Shown one piece after another: positions 33,439 to 41,772 of a DNA stretch of 64,000 nt. Made by a program: the position numbers and the translations under genes. The notes below the pieces were generated by a model. The model searched no databases and was not told the origin of the DNA. It was given only the letters and a program-made list of their open reading frames with translations. Position 1 is the first letter of the stretch. The number at the start of each line of letters is the position of its first letter. Source of the DNA: Actibacterium mucosum KCTC 23349 (GTDB taxonomy: Bacteria > Pseudomonadota > Alphaproteobacteria > Rhodobacterales > Rhodobacteraceae); assembly GCF_000647975.1 (NCBI RefSeq), contig NZ_JFKE01000002.1, positions 186,001 to 250,000 on the forward strand. Reading direction: 5' to 3'.

Positions 33439-34844
33439 CCCTGATCGCTGATTGCGTAGGGCAGGGTGGCGTGGCGGTTGTGATCAACGCTCAGCTTACG
33501 TTCCAGTGGGGGAACCGAACGTTGGTGGCAATCGGCCCGCTCGCAGATCCGGCAGGAAATACCGATCGGTGCAAAGGCCGACCGGTGGCCATGATCCATC
33601 CCGTCGGCATAGACGATCTGGGGTGCGTGCTGCACTTCGCATCCCAGCCCGATCGCAAACCGCCGGACCGGCGCGCCCCAGGCGCCGGCCGGTTTCGACA
33701 CGTCGCGGGCCAGGCAGAAAAAGCGCACACCGTCGGGCGTTTCCGCCAATTGGCGCAGGAACTGGCCGGGTGTTTCGAACGCCGAATGTACGTTCCACAA
33801 AGGGCAGGCCCCGCCGAACCGGGCAAACTGCAGCCGCGTGGCGGAATGGCGTTTGGTGATGGTGCCGGCCTGATCGACACGCACAAAAAAGAACGGCACA
33901 CCCTTGGCACCGGGCCGTTGCAGGGTGGACAGCCGGTGCGCCACCTGTTCGATCGAGGCGCCAAACCGCCGGGCCAGACGTTCCAGATCGTGACGCGTGT
34001 CCTGCGCGGCCTGCAGAAACGGGCCATAGGGCATAAGCGCCGCGCCGGCGAAATAGTTTGCCAAACCGATCCGCGCGATGGCCCGGGCCTCGTCGGTTTG
34101 AAACCGGGCGAAGTCGAGCGTCGCGTCCAATAAGGCGCCTTGTTGCAGCAAGGCCAGTTGATGCAGCATCTGGAACCGGCGCGTGGGCCCATCGGCGCTG
34201 GCGGCGATGGTCAGGCGCTTGGCCTCGGGGTCATAGCCGCGCAGCGTATCGGCCGGCCCGGCAGCGACCCGGACGCCCAGCATTGCCAGTGCTTCGTCAG
34301 CGCGGTGTTCGATATCTGCCGGTCCGTCTTCGGTGGCGAAACGCTCTGCCGCGTGATCCACGGCGTCGATGTAATTGTCACAATAGTGGAAGAAGTCGCG
34401 CACCTCTTCCCACGGGCTTGGCTGAATATGCGCATCGGCGCGACCCAATGCCTCGTCCAGTGAAGCGAGGCGTTCATGCATCTGACGGTAGGCCCGGTGC
34501 AGGTCCAGAAAGGCGCGGGCCAACATGGGCGCGTTCGAGGCCGCAAGGCGCAGGTCCGCAAGGGGCGGTTGCGCGTCTTCGGCGAATACCGGATCGGCCA
34601 GTGCCTCGCGCATGTCGGTCACCACGCGTTCGGCATCGCCGGTGCTGAGCTCGGTCACATCGAACCCGAACTCCTGCGCAAGGGCCAGAACCACGCCGGT
34701 GGATACCGGGCGGTTGTTGTTCTCCATCTGGTTCAGATAGGGCAGGCTGACACCCAGCTTGGCGGCAAAATCCTTTTGCGTCAGGCCCAGCCGGTTGCGG
34801 GTTTCGCGCAGTTTGACGCCGGCATAGAGTTTCTGGTTCGCCAT
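33435..34844 (-). CDS. pccR: PccR/ScfR family regulator of propionyl-CoA metabolism
   Basis: The 469-residue protein has an XRE-type HTH at residues 8-62 (LRETRNRLGLTQKDFAAKLG, SLPYLNQMENNNRPVS), a middle IrrE/M78-like domain without an intact HExxH zinc motif, and a C-terminal region ending in CRICERADCHQRSVPPLERK, the cysteine-rich acyl-CoA sensing block of this family. In Rhodobacter sphaeroides the homologue PccR controls propionyl-CoA carboxylase genes. Here it lies 1.5 kb from pccB with an MFS gene in between. Its upstream region holds TTTGCAA boxes around a dyad, which suggests autoregulation. Confidence 0.88.
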   Translation of the reverse strand: MANQKLYAGVKLRETRNRLGLTQKDFAAKLGVSLPYLNQMENNNRPVSTGVVLALAQEFGFDVTELSTGDAERVVTDMREALADPVFAEDAQPPLADLRLAASNAPMLARAFLDLHRAYRQMHERLASLDEALGRADAHIQPSPWEEVRDFFHYCDNYIDAVDHAAERFATEDGPADIEHRADEALAMLGVRVAAGPADTLRGYDPEAKRLTIAASADGPTRRFQMLHQLALLQQGALLDATLDFARFQTDEARAIARIGLANYFAGAALMPYGPFLQAAQDTRHDLERLARRFGASIEQVAHRLSTLQRPGAKGVPFFFVRVDQAGTITKRHSATRLQFARFGGACPLWNVHSAFETPGQFLRQLAETPDGVRFFCLARDVSKPAGAWGAPVRRFAIGLGCEVQHAPQIVYADGMDHGHRSAFAPIGISCRICERADCHQRSVPPLERKLSVDHNRHATLPYAISDQG

Positions 34845-34857
34845 TCAGGTCCTGAAG

Positions 34858-34895
34858 TTTGCAATTATTCTGGTGGCCAGAATGGGGTTTGCAAA
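34858..34895 (-). promoter_or_regulatory. Nested dyad with flanking TTTGCAA boxes upstream of pccR
   Basis: TTTGCAAT (34858-34865) and TTTGCAAA (34888-34895) are centred 30 bases apart. Between them ATTCTGG and CCAGAAT (34867-34883) form a perfect 7+7 inverted repeat around TGG, nearly co-centred with the boxes. A second small palindrome, TTCAGG-N-CCTGAA, covers the pccR ribosome binding site at 34844-34856. Autoregulation by PccR is the simplest reading. Confidence 0.55.
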
Positions 34896-34908
34896 CCCGG
34901 GCGTCAAG

Positions 34909-36135
34909 TCAGGCGGTGGCCGCGGCCTCTTTGCGGTCCACGTGGCGAACATACAGCATCGTCACGATCCCCGCGACAGAGCTGGCCAGCATCAGCAGCA
35001 GCAACGGGCGTTCCGCCGCGCCGTGGTCCATCAGGTTGCCTGCGATCATCGACAGGGTCGCACCACCACCCAGCATGATCGCCCCGCCCAGCCCCGAGGC
35101 GCTGCCGGCCAGATGTGGCCGGACCGAGATCATGCCCGCCGTGGCGTTGGGGATCACCAGACCGTTGCCAAGGCCCAAAAGAACCATGGGGCCAAAGAAA
35201 GCCAGCGGATGGCCAAGGTTCAGCGACGTTGTAAACAGCGCCAATAGCATGCCGGCCGATACCGTATAGGTGCCCGCAAAAATCATGCGGCCCAGGCCAA
35301 GGCGCCCGGAAAAGCGGCCCGACAGGAAGTTGCCCATCATGTATCCCAGCGCAGGCATGCCAAAGAACGCGCCCACCATGGCGGGGGTCAGGCCATAGAC
35401 CTCCTCGCCGATTTTCGGACCGCCGCCCAGATAGGCAAAGAAAGCGCCCGAGGAAAAGCCCGAGATCAGAGCGTATCCCCAGAACCGGCGCGAGCGAAAT
35501 AGTTCAGGGTATTCCGAGAATTGCTTGGCCAGTGTGATCGGGCGTGGCGTGAAGGTTTCCCCCATATCTGCCCAGACCAGTGTCAGCATTGCCATCCCCA
35601 TGATCAACAGCGCAACAAAAGTTGCCTGCCAGCCGAAATAGGTGTCCAGCACGCCGCCCAAGGCCGGCGCCACCATCGGGACAAGGGCCATGCCCATCGT
35701 GACATAGCCAATCATCGACGCCGCATCGTCCGGGTTTGACACCACGTCGCGGATCACGGCCCTGCCGATCACGATACCGGCCACGGCGGTGGCTTGCAGC
35801 ATGCGCATCAACAGGAAGACTTCGACATTCGGGGCCAGAATGCAGCCCAGCGTGGCCACAACAAACACGGCAAAGCCGATCAAGGTGATCGCCCGCCGCC
35901 CATATCGGTCCGACAGGGGGCCAATCAGGATCTGCATGGGCGCGTTCACGGCCAGGTACAGGCCAACCGCCAAACCGATAGTGCCGTATTCCACGTCAAA
36001 ATGTGCCGCCAACGAGGGCAGCGACGGCAGGAACAGGTTCATTGCGGCGGCCGAAAGGCCCGCCATCAATACCAGTGTGACAACATGGGGTGGCGTGGAG
36101 CGGTCGAGAAACCGCGCCGGTTGTTCAGAGCTCAT
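34909..36135 (-). CDS. Bcr/CflA-type multidrug efflux MFS transporter
   Basis: The 408-residue protein has twelve membrane segments. The MFS motif A is present between segments 2 and 3 as GPLSDRYGRRAITLIG near residue 79, and the drug-efflux motif C-like ALGGVLDTYFGWQATF near 160. It lies directly upstream of pccR in the same direction with only 64 bases between, and is divergent from pccB. A role in exporting organic acids or drugs is possible; nothing in the sequence ties it to propionate except position. Confidence 0.9.
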   Translation of the reverse strand: MSSEQPARFLDRSTPPHVVTLVLMAGLSAAAMNLFLPSLPSLAAHFDVEYGTIGLAVGLYLAVNAPMQILIGPLSDRYGRRAITLIGFAVFVVATLGCILAPNVEVFLLMRMLQATAVAGIVIGRAVIRDVVSNPDDAASMIGYVTMGMALVPMVAPALGGVLDTYFGWQATFVALLIMGMAMLTLVWADMGETFTPRPITLAKQFSEYPELFRSRRFWGYALISGFSSGAFFAYLGGGPKIGEEVYGLTPAMVGAFFGMPALGYMMGNFLSGRFSGRLGLGRMIFAGTYTVSAGMLLALFTTSLNLGHPLAFFGPMVLLGLGNGLVIPNATAGMISVRPHLAGSASGLGGAIMLGGGATLSMIAGNLMDHGAAERPLLLLMLASSVAGIVTMLYVRHVDRKEAAATA

Positions 36136-36139
36136 ACAT

Positions 36140-36154
36140 GTCAGCTATGCTGAC
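36140..36154. promoter_or_regulatory. Perfect dyad GTCAGC-TAT-GCTGAC before the MFS gene
   Basis: Six-base arms around TAT end four bases before the MFS start codon, at the place where a ribosome binding site would be expected but none is seen. It could be a repressor site or an RNA hairpin limiting translation. Confidence 0.45.
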
Positions 36155-36196
36155 TTGAGGCGCGTTTCCAGTCTGGACCGGGTGAATTTTTGATAA

Positions 36197-36252
36197 TTTG
36201 CAACTTTCCAATTCGCGCGATGACTGTTGCCAAGTATTTGCAAATTTGCCGG
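36197..36252 (+). promoter_or_regulatory. TTTGCAA boxes upstream of pccB
   Basis: TTTGCAAC (36197-36204) and TTTGCAAA (36237-36244) are 40 bases apart, and the second is followed directly by TTTGCCGG. A weaker GTTGCCAA lies at 36226-36233, three bases before the second box. The arrangement resembles PccR sites but spacing differs from the simple four-base pair, so assignment is tentative. Confidence 0.45.
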
Positions 36253-36314
36253 AAATTTCTTTGGCGGCGCAGCATTTTCGCCTATCACCGCGTCAAAGGT
36301 CAGGGAGCCCCGTC

Positions 36315-37847
36315 ATGAAAGACATTCTGCAAGAGCTTGAAACCCGCCGCGATGCCGCCCGTCTGGGCGGCGGTCAGCGCCGTATCGACAGCCAGCACAA
36401 GAAAGGCAAGCTGACGGCGCGCGAACGGATTGAACTTTTGCTGGACGAGGGCTCGTTCGAAGAGTTCGACATGTTCGTGGCCCATCGCTGCACCGATTTC
36501 GGGATGGAGAAGGACCGGCCCGCAGGCGACGGCGTGGTCACCGGCTGGGGCACGATCAACGGGCGCATGGTCTATGTGTTCAGCCAGGATTTCACCGTGT
36601 TCGGCGGCTCGCTGTCGGAAACGCACGCACAAAAGATCTGCAAGATCATGGACATGGCGGTGCAGAACGGCGCGCCGGTGATCGGGATCAACGACTCGGG
36701 CGGGGCGCGCATTCAGGAAGGCGTGGCCTCGCTGGCGGGCTATGCCGAGGTGTTTCAGCGTAATATCATGGCCTCGGGCGTGGTGCCGCAGATCAGCTTG
36801 ATCATGGGGCCCTGCGCGGGCGGTGCGGTGTATTCACCTGCAATGACCGATTTCATCTTTATGGTGCGCGACAGTTCCTACATGTTCGTGACCGGCCCCG
36901 ACGTGGTGAAAACCGTCACCAACGAGGTCGTCACCGCCGAGGAACTGGGTGGTGCCAGCACCCACACCAAGAAATCCAGTGTCGCCGACGGCGCCTTTGA
37001 CAATGATGTCGAGGCGCTGGCCGAGGTGCGACGGCTGGTGGATTTCCTGCCGCTGAACAACCGCGAAAAGCCACCCGTGCGCCCGTTCTTTGACGCGCCC
37101 GACCGGGTCGAGCTGAGCCTGGACACGCTGATCCCCGACAACCCCAACCAGCCTTACGACATGAAGGAACTGATCGCGAAGCTGGCGGATGAGGGCGACT
37201 TTTTTGAAATCCAAGAGGATTTCGCCAAGAACATCCTGACCGGCTTTGTCCGGTTGGAAGGACAAACCGTTGGGGTGGTGGCCAACCAACCCATGGTTTT
37301 AGCGGGCTGCCTTGATATTGATAGCTCTCGTAAGGCAGCCCGCTTCGTACGTTTCTGTGACGCGTTTGAGATTCCGATCCTGACGCTGGTGGATGTGCCC
37401 GGCTTTTTGCCCGGCACCAGCCAGGAATATGGCGGGGTGATCAAACACGGTGCCAAGCTGCTGTTTGCCTATGGCGAGGCGACGGTGCCCAAGGTCACCG
37501 TGATCACCCGCAAAGCCTATGGCGGGGCCTATGACGTGATGGCGTCAAAGCACCTGCGCGGCGATTTCAACTATGCCTGGCCCACTGCCGAGATCGCGGT
37601 GATGGGCGCCAAGGGCGCGACAGAGATCATCCACCGCGCCGATCTGGCCGATGCCGACAAGATCGCGCAGCACACGGCGAATTACGAAGACCGGTTCGCC
37701 AACCCGTTTGTGGCCGCTGAACGCGGTTTCATCGACGAGGTGATTCAGCCGCATTCAACCCGGCGCCGGGTGACGCGGGCCTTTGCCTCGTTAAAGGGGA
37801 AAAGGCTGCAGAACCCTTGGAAGAAGCACGACAATATCCCCCTCTGA
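36315..37847 (+). CDS. pccB: Propionyl-CoA carboxylase beta subunit (carboxyltransferase)
   Basis: The 510-residue protein transfers CO2 from carboxybiotin to propionyl-CoA. The crotonase-type halves are clear: [20 protein letters not shown] and [16 protein letters not shown] in the N-half, [21 protein letters not shown] and [16 protein letters not shown] in the C-half. The Asp in GARIQEGV...[14 protein letters not shown] context, Asp rather than Ile near the acyl pocket, fits propionyl specificity. The ATG at 36315 follows GGGAGCCCC. Four small genes lie between it and pccA. Confidence 0.95.
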   Translation: MKDILQELETRRDAARLGGGQRRIDSQHKKGKLTARERIELLLDEGSFEEFDMFVAHRCTDFGMEKDRPAGDGVVTGWGTINGRMVYVFSQDFTVFGGSLSETHAQKICKIMDMAVQNGAPVIGINDSGGARIQEGVASLAGYAEVFQRNIMASGVVPQISLIMGPCAGGAVYSPAMTDFIFMVRDSSYMFVTGPDVVKTVTNEVVTAEELGGASTHTKKSSVADGAFDNDVEALAEVRRLVDFLPLNNREKPPVRPFFDAPDRVELSLDTLIPDNPNQPYDMKELIAKLADEGDFFEIQEDFAKNILTGFVRLEGQTVGVVANQPMVLAGCLDIDSSRKAARFVRFCDAFEIPILTLVDVPGFLPGTSQEYGGVIKHGAKLLFAYGEATVPKVTVITRKAYGGAYDVMASKHLRGDFNYAWPTAEIAVMGAKGATEIIHRADLADADKIAQHTANYEDRFANPFVAAERGFIDEVIQPHSTRRRVTRAFASLKGKRLQNPWKKHDNIPL

Positions 37848-37926
37848 CCTGCAGGAATCAGGGCGGCCCGACTGCGGTAAACTCTTTCCGTCGCGTCAGA
37901 TGTGACGGCCATGAACAAGGTTCGGT

Positions 37927-38313
37927 ATGACCAATCGCGCAACATTTGCAAAAGAGAAGCGGAACGGATGGTACTTTTTGTACGAACCCGATGCATTCAC
38001 GCTTGCGCGACGGCCAAACCTGCGGTTTCATGTCGCGGCAGATACGGTTTTGCCCCGGGTGAACAAGGTCCGGCTGGCAACGCAGATCAGACAGGATCTA
38101 TGGCGCGCGCTGCGGCGTGTAAGGGGGTTCTGTCCAATGGTGCGGGTCGAGGAGGACGGCACGCACCTTCGGGTCCGGGCGGGAGGAGAGGTCTCTGCCC
38201 GGACCTACCCCAAATCTTCGATCGAACAGACGATTGCCGATCTGCTGGCAAACCCCGAATATCGCGCGCGTTGGATTACGCATGCGAAACGGAGGCCTGC
38301 CCATGATCAGTAA
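37927..38313 (+). CDS. Conserved-type hypothetical protein in the pcc cluster
   Basis: The 128-residue product is basic (many Arg/Lys), soluble, with no membrane segment or signal peptide. It has a central ADTVLPRVNKVRLATQIRQ helix region and the end RARWITHAKRRPAHD. I do not recognise a domain. It starts 80 bases after pccB in the same direction without an intervening terminator, so cotranscription is likely. A regulatory or assembly role for the carboxylase is imaginable but unsupported. Confidence 0.65.
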   Translation: MTNRATFAKEKRNGWYFLYEPDAFTLARRPNLRFHVAADTVLPRVNKVRLATQIRQDLWRALRRVRGFCPMVRVEEDGTHLRVRAGGEVSARTYPKSSIEQTIADLLANPEYRARWITHAKRRPAHDQ

Positions 38314-38547
38314 ACTTTCCCCTAAGCCGAATCCGGCAAAACGCGCGTTAAAGATTGTCGGCCGAATTCCACCGAAAAATGCGGCTTTCTCGTCACAAAA
38401 TGGTGGTTTGGGTAATTGGGCGCGTGCATTTGGTTCTTGCTTGGATAAGATATGCGCTGACCATAAACACGTGGTCTGTCGAAAAATGACGCGGTTGGGC
38501 CCCCAGTTCGGAGGTCTCGCTGCGCGAAACTTGTGTTGGAGAGACAG

Positions 38548-38682
38548 ATGTCGAAATTCGTTAAAGGCCTGGTTGCCCTGTCGTTCGTTGCCGTTGTTGC
38601 AGCTTGCGCCCAACAGGAAGAGCCTCCCGTATTTGTTGAAACCGAAGTCGAAGTCGACACCGCCGGCGGCAAATACAAATAA
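38548..38682 (+). CDS. 44-residue lipoprotein in the pcc cluster
   Basis: The product starts MSKFVKGLVALSFVAVVAAC, a complete lipoprotein signal with Cys20 as the lipidation site. The mature 25 residues are acidic (EEPPVFVETEVEVDTAGG) and end in KYK. It is therefore an outer- or inner-membrane anchored peptide. GGAGAGAC precedes the ATG. A UUCG-capped hairpin follows eight bases after the stop. Entericidin-like peptides are similar in size, but I see no specific match. Confidence 0.75.
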   Translation: MSKFVKGLVALSFVAVVAACAQQEEPPVFVETEVEVDTAGGKYK

Positions 38683-38689
38683 TCTCTTT

Positions 38690-38711
38690 GGGCGGCAGTT
38701 CGCTGCCGCCC
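38690..38711 (+). terminator. UUCG-capped 9-bp hairpin after the 44-residue lipoprotein gene
   Basis: GGGCGGCAG (38690-38698), loop TTCG, CTGCCGCCC (38703-38711). The stem is very stable, but the following AAGAAACCC is not a U tract. It may stabilise the upstream mRNA or work as a partial terminator before the next gene. Confidence 0.55.
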
Positions 38712-38754
38712 AAGAAACCCGCCTTGCAGGCCCGTTCGCGAACGGAGGCCTGGC

Positions 38755-39114
38755 ATGCTGAAACACCGCGGGTTTCCCAGCCGACTTCCCGGCACCGACT
38801 ATCAATTCACAATTCGTCGCGAAAGCAAATCGGGTGCTACCAAGCTGGTGGCGCGCGAACGCTATGCGGACCGTCGCCCGGCCGATCGCCGCGCGGATGC
38901 CGGGTTCATAAAGGCGTTGTGGGAGCAGTTTGGCGACCAGCCGTTTGAACGTGGCAATCTGGATGCCGGTCGGCTGTCGTGGCTGTTCGGGCGCGAAGTG
39001 ATTCCGGCCGAAGACCCGTTTGACGCCGAAAGCTATGACGCGCTGCTGCAAATTGATGTCGGTGTCGCACAGGCCTCGTTCCCCGAAGCGATCGACGGGG
39101 GGTATTCGGCGTGA
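38755..39114 (+). CDS. Hypothetical protein in the pcc cluster
   Basis: The 119-residue product is soluble and charged, with the N-terminal GFPSRLPGTDYQFTIRRESK and a C-terminal acidic part (AEDPFDAESYDALLQIDVGV). No signal peptide or known motif is visible. CGGAGG six bases before the ATG is a strong ribosome binding site, which supports translation. It lies between the lipoprotein hairpin and a clear terminator at 39280, so it should be the last gene of the pccB transcript. Function unknown. Confidence 0.65.
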   Translation: MLKHRGFPSRLPGTDYQFTIRRESKSGATKLVARERYADRRPADRRADAGFIKALWEQFGDQPFERGNLDAGRLSWLFGREVIPAEDPFDAESYDALLQIDVGVAQASFPEAIDGGYSA

Positions 39115-39436
39115 TTTTGCCAGCGGGCACAAGTTTTGGGCGAATTTCGGCTCAATCCGACGCGCGGCGCGTGACGGGCTTTGCGTTGGATCGGAACTGC
39201 GCCAGCGTCGGAATTGTCCGGGCAGCTGCAAATCCCCAAAGGTTGCCCGGTGGTACAAACCGTTACCCTTCCCCTTCTGGCTGGTTCGGCCGTGTTTTGG
39301 TCGAACCAGCTTTTTATCAAGGGCGATATGGGCGGGCATTTGCCGACAATCCCCCCCGAAAACCTTCTTTGCTAGCGGATAACATGGGCCTTTGTGCTAA
39401 GGTTATTGCGGAAATAGCAAAGGAAGGCAGAGCAGT
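39115..39436. other. Intergenic stretch with terminator, no gene seen
   Basis: These 322 bases hold the terminator at 39280-39315 and presumably the promoter of the glycine-zipper lipoprotein gene after it. Frames crossing it have no recognisable product and run over the start of that gene in another frame, so I reject them. Confidence 0.6.
39280..39315 (+). terminator. Rho-independent terminator ending the pccB-side transcript
   Basis: GCTGGTTCG (39280-39288) pairs perfectly with CGAACCAGC (39302-39310) and is followed by TTTTT. It is 165 bases after the hypothetical gene. Confidence 0.85.
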
Positions 39437-39637
39437 ATGCGTATTTTCAAACTTGCAGTTGCACCGGTTTTTGTCCTGGCCCTGGCCGGGTGTCTGGACA
39501 CGGATGCGGAACGGGCGCTTGCCGGCGCGGCCGCAGGGGCCCTTATCGCCGATGCAACGGGTAACAATGTTGCCGCCGGTGCAGCCGTGGGTGCCGCAGG
39601 TGGCGCCCTGTGTGACGACGCAGGCGTATGTAACTAA
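39437..39637 (+). CDS. Small glycine-zipper lipoprotein
   Basis: The 66-residue product has a lipoprotein signal ending LALAGC, so Cys19 is lipidated. The mature part, residues 20-66, is built from Ala/Gly-rich repeats (ALAGAAAGALIADATGNN, AAGAAVGAAGGALC) like the glycine-zipper domains of SlyB/OsmB-type envelope lipoproteins, and ends with two cysteines. AAGGCAGAGC precedes the ATG at a fair distance. It is bounded by terminators on both sides, so it is a single-gene unit inside the pcc region. Confidence 0.78.
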   Translation: MRIFKLAVAPVFVLALAGCLDTDAERALAGAAAGALIADATGNNVAAGAAVGAAGGALCDDAGVCN

Positions 39638-39681
39638 CAAGATAGCAGGCCAATCCGGCCGGACAACGAACCCAACAACCG

Positions 39682-39719
39682 ATGACCGCCGGGCAACCCG
39701 CCCGCGCGGTCATTTTTTT
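39682..39719 (+). terminator. Terminator 40 bp before pccA
   Basis: ATGACCGC (39682-39689) pairs with GCGGTCAT (39706-39713), with an inner CGGG/CCCG stem, and is followed by seven T (39713-39719). It ends the small lipoprotein gene and leaves only 39 bases before the pccA start codon. Confidence 0.88.
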
Positions 39720-39758
39720 GCGCGCTTGTTTGGCGCGGCCTAAAGGAAGGACACAGAG

Positions 39759-41756
39759 ATGTTTGACAAGATCCTGATTGCCAACCGCGGCGAGATTGCT
39801 TGCCGGGTCATCAAGACCGCCCGCAAGATGGGGATCGGGACTGTCGCCATCTATTCTGATGCTGACCGCAATGCGCTGCATGTGGAAATGGCGGATGAGG
39901 CGGTGCATATCGGCCCGCCGCCGGCCAACCAATCCTATATTGTGATCGACAAGGTGATGGATGCCATCACCCAGACCGGCGCGCAGGCAGTGCATCCGGG
40001 CTATGGCTTTCTGTCCGAGAACGCGAAATTTGCCGAGGCGCTGGAAGCCGCGGGCGTGGCGTTTATCGGCCCACCCAAAGGCGCGATCGAGGCGATGGGC
40101 GACAAGATCACATCGAAGAAGATCGCGCAGGACGCAGGCGTCAGCACCGTGCCGGGCTATATGGGCCTGATCGAGGACGCCGATGAGGCGGTCAAGATTT
40201 CGAACGAGATCGGCTATCCGGTGATGATCAAGGCCAGTGCCGGCGGCGGCGGCAAGGGTATGCGCATCGCCTGGAGCGATGAAGAGGCGCGCGAGGGGTT
40301 CCAAAGCTCGAAAAACGAGGCGGCCAACAGTTTTGGCGATGACCGGATCTTTATCGAGAAATTTGTGACCCAGCCGCGCCATATCGAAATTCAGGTGCTG
40401 TGCGATGCCCATGGCAACGGGATTTACCTGAACGAGCGCGAATGCTCGATCCAGCGGCGGAACCAGAAGGTGATCGAAGAAGCGCCCAGCCCGTTCCTGG
40501 ACGCCGCCACGCGAAAAGCCATGGGCGAGCAATCGGTCGCACTGGCCAAGGCGGTGGGCTATACCAGCGCGGGCACGGTCGAATTCATCGTGGATGGCGA
40601 CCGGAACTTCTATTTCCTAGAAATGAACACGCGGCTGCAGGTGGAACACCCGGTGACCGAGTTGATCACCGGTGTGGACCTTGTGGAACAGATGATCCGC
40701 GTGGCCAATGGCGAGGCGCTGACGATCACGCAAGACGATGTGCAGATCAACGGTTGGGCGATGGAAAGCCGTCTTTATGCCGAAGATCCCTATCGCAACT
40801 TCCTGCCGTCGATCGGGCGTTTGACCCGCTATCGTCCGCCTGCCGAGGTGGCCGATGACACGCACGCGGTGCGCAACGATACTGGCGTCTACGAAGGCGG
40901 CGAGATCTCGATGTATTACGACCCCATGATCGCCAAGCTGTGCACATGGGCCCCAACCCGCGGCGAGGCCATCGAAGAGATGCGCAAGGCGCTGGACGCG
41001 TTCGAGGTGGAGGGGATCGGCCACAACCTGCCGTTTTGTTCCGCCGTTATGGACCATCCGAAATTTGTGTCGGGCGACATGACCACGGCCTTTATCGCCG
41101 AAGAATACCCTGACGGGTTTGAAGGCGTGCAGTTGGACAATGCCGCGTTGGAACGGATCGCTGCTGCCACTGCTGCCATGTACCGTGTTGCCGAAATTCG
41201 CCGCAGCCGTATCTCGGGCCGTTTGGACAATCACGAACGCAAGGTGGGCCGCAACTGGGTGGTTTCGCTGCAGGGTGAGAGTTTTGCGCTGGAGATCGAT
41301 GCCGATGCCGATGGTGCAACGGTGTTCCTGAACGACGATACGCTGCGCGTCACCTCGGACTGGGTGTCCGGTCAATCGCTGGCGCGGCTGACTGTGGGCG
41401 ACACGCCGTTGGTTCTGAAAGTGGATCAGATTACCAACGGGTTCCGCATCCGCAATCGCGGCGCCGATCTGGATGTAAAAATCTACAGCCCGCGACAGGC
41501 CGAACTGGCCGCGTTGATGCCCGAGAAGCTGCCGCCCGACACCTCGAAAATGCTGCTTTGTCCGATGCCTGGCCTGATCGTGAAGGTGGATGTCGCGGTG
41601 GGTGACGAGGTGCAGGAAGGTCAGGCCCTGTGCACGGTCGAAGCGATGAAGATGGAAAACATCCTGCGGGCCGAGAAACGCGCAACGATTTCGAAGATCA
41701 ACGCCGGTGCCGGTGACAGCCTGGCGGTGGATGACGTGATCATGGAGTTCGAGTGA
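39759..41756 (+). CDS. pccA: Propionyl-CoA carboxylase alpha subunit (biotin carboxylase plus BCCP)
   Basis: The 665-residue protein carboxylates its own biotin with ATP and bicarbonate. Biotin carboxylase occupies residues 1-450 with KILIANRGEIACRVI at the start, the ATP-grasp loop KASAGGGGKGMRIA near 165 and FLEMNTRLQVEHPVTE near 290. A BT domain follows (about 480-580) and the biotin carrier ends the chain with EAMKMEN, biotinyl-lysine K631. AAGGAAGGAC precedes the ATG. It pairs with pccB, 2 kb upstream beyond two terminators. Confidence 0.96.
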   Translation: MFDKILIANRGEIACRVIKTARKMGIGTVAIYSDADRNALHVEMADEAVHIGPPPANQSYIVIDKVMDAITQTGAQAVHPGYGFLSENAKFAEALEAAGVAFIGPPKGAIEAMGDKITSKKIAQDAGVSTVPGYMGLIEDADEAVKISNEIGYPVMIKASAGGGGKGMRIAWSDEEAREGFQSSKNEAANSFGDDRIFIEKFVTQPRHIEIQVLCDAHGNGIYLNERECSIQRRNQKVIEEAPSPFLDAATRKAMGEQSVALAKAVGYTSAGTVEFIVDGDRNFYFLEMNTRLQVEHPVTELITGVDLVEQMIRVANGEALTITQDDVQINGWAMESRLYAEDPYRNFLPSIGRLTRYRPPAEVADDTHAVRNDTGVYEGGEISMYYDPMIAKLCTWAPTRGEAIEEMRKALDAFEVEGIGHNLPFCSAVMDHPKFVSGDMTTAFIAEEYPDGFEGVQLDNAALERIAAATAAMYRVAEIRRSRISGRLDNHERKVGRNWVVSLQGESFALEIDADADGATVFLNDDTLRVTSDWVSGQSLARLTVGDTPLVLKVDQITNGFRIRNRGADLDVKIYSPRQAELAALMPEKLPPDTSKMLLCPMPGLIVKVDVAVGDEVQEGQALCTVEAMKMENILRAEKRATISKINAGAGDSLAVDDVIMEFE

Positions 41757-41772
41757 GCCTTAGCCCCGCATA

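Noticed and set aside
33435-34844. IrrE/M78-type metalloprotease activity in the PccR protein
   Set aside because: No HExxH zinc motif could be seen in the middle domain; the family uses this part for ligand sensing.
38303-38761. Frame starting ATGATCAG after the 128-residue protein, with an upstream GGAGG
   Set aside because: It overlaps the 44-residue lipoprotein gene in a different frame, and its product has no sensible pattern; the lipoprotein has a full lipobox.
39111-39743. 210-codon plus-strand frame after the hypothetical pcc-cluster gene
   Set aside because: It crosses two terminators and the glycine-zipper lipoprotein gene in another frame and has no recognisable motif.
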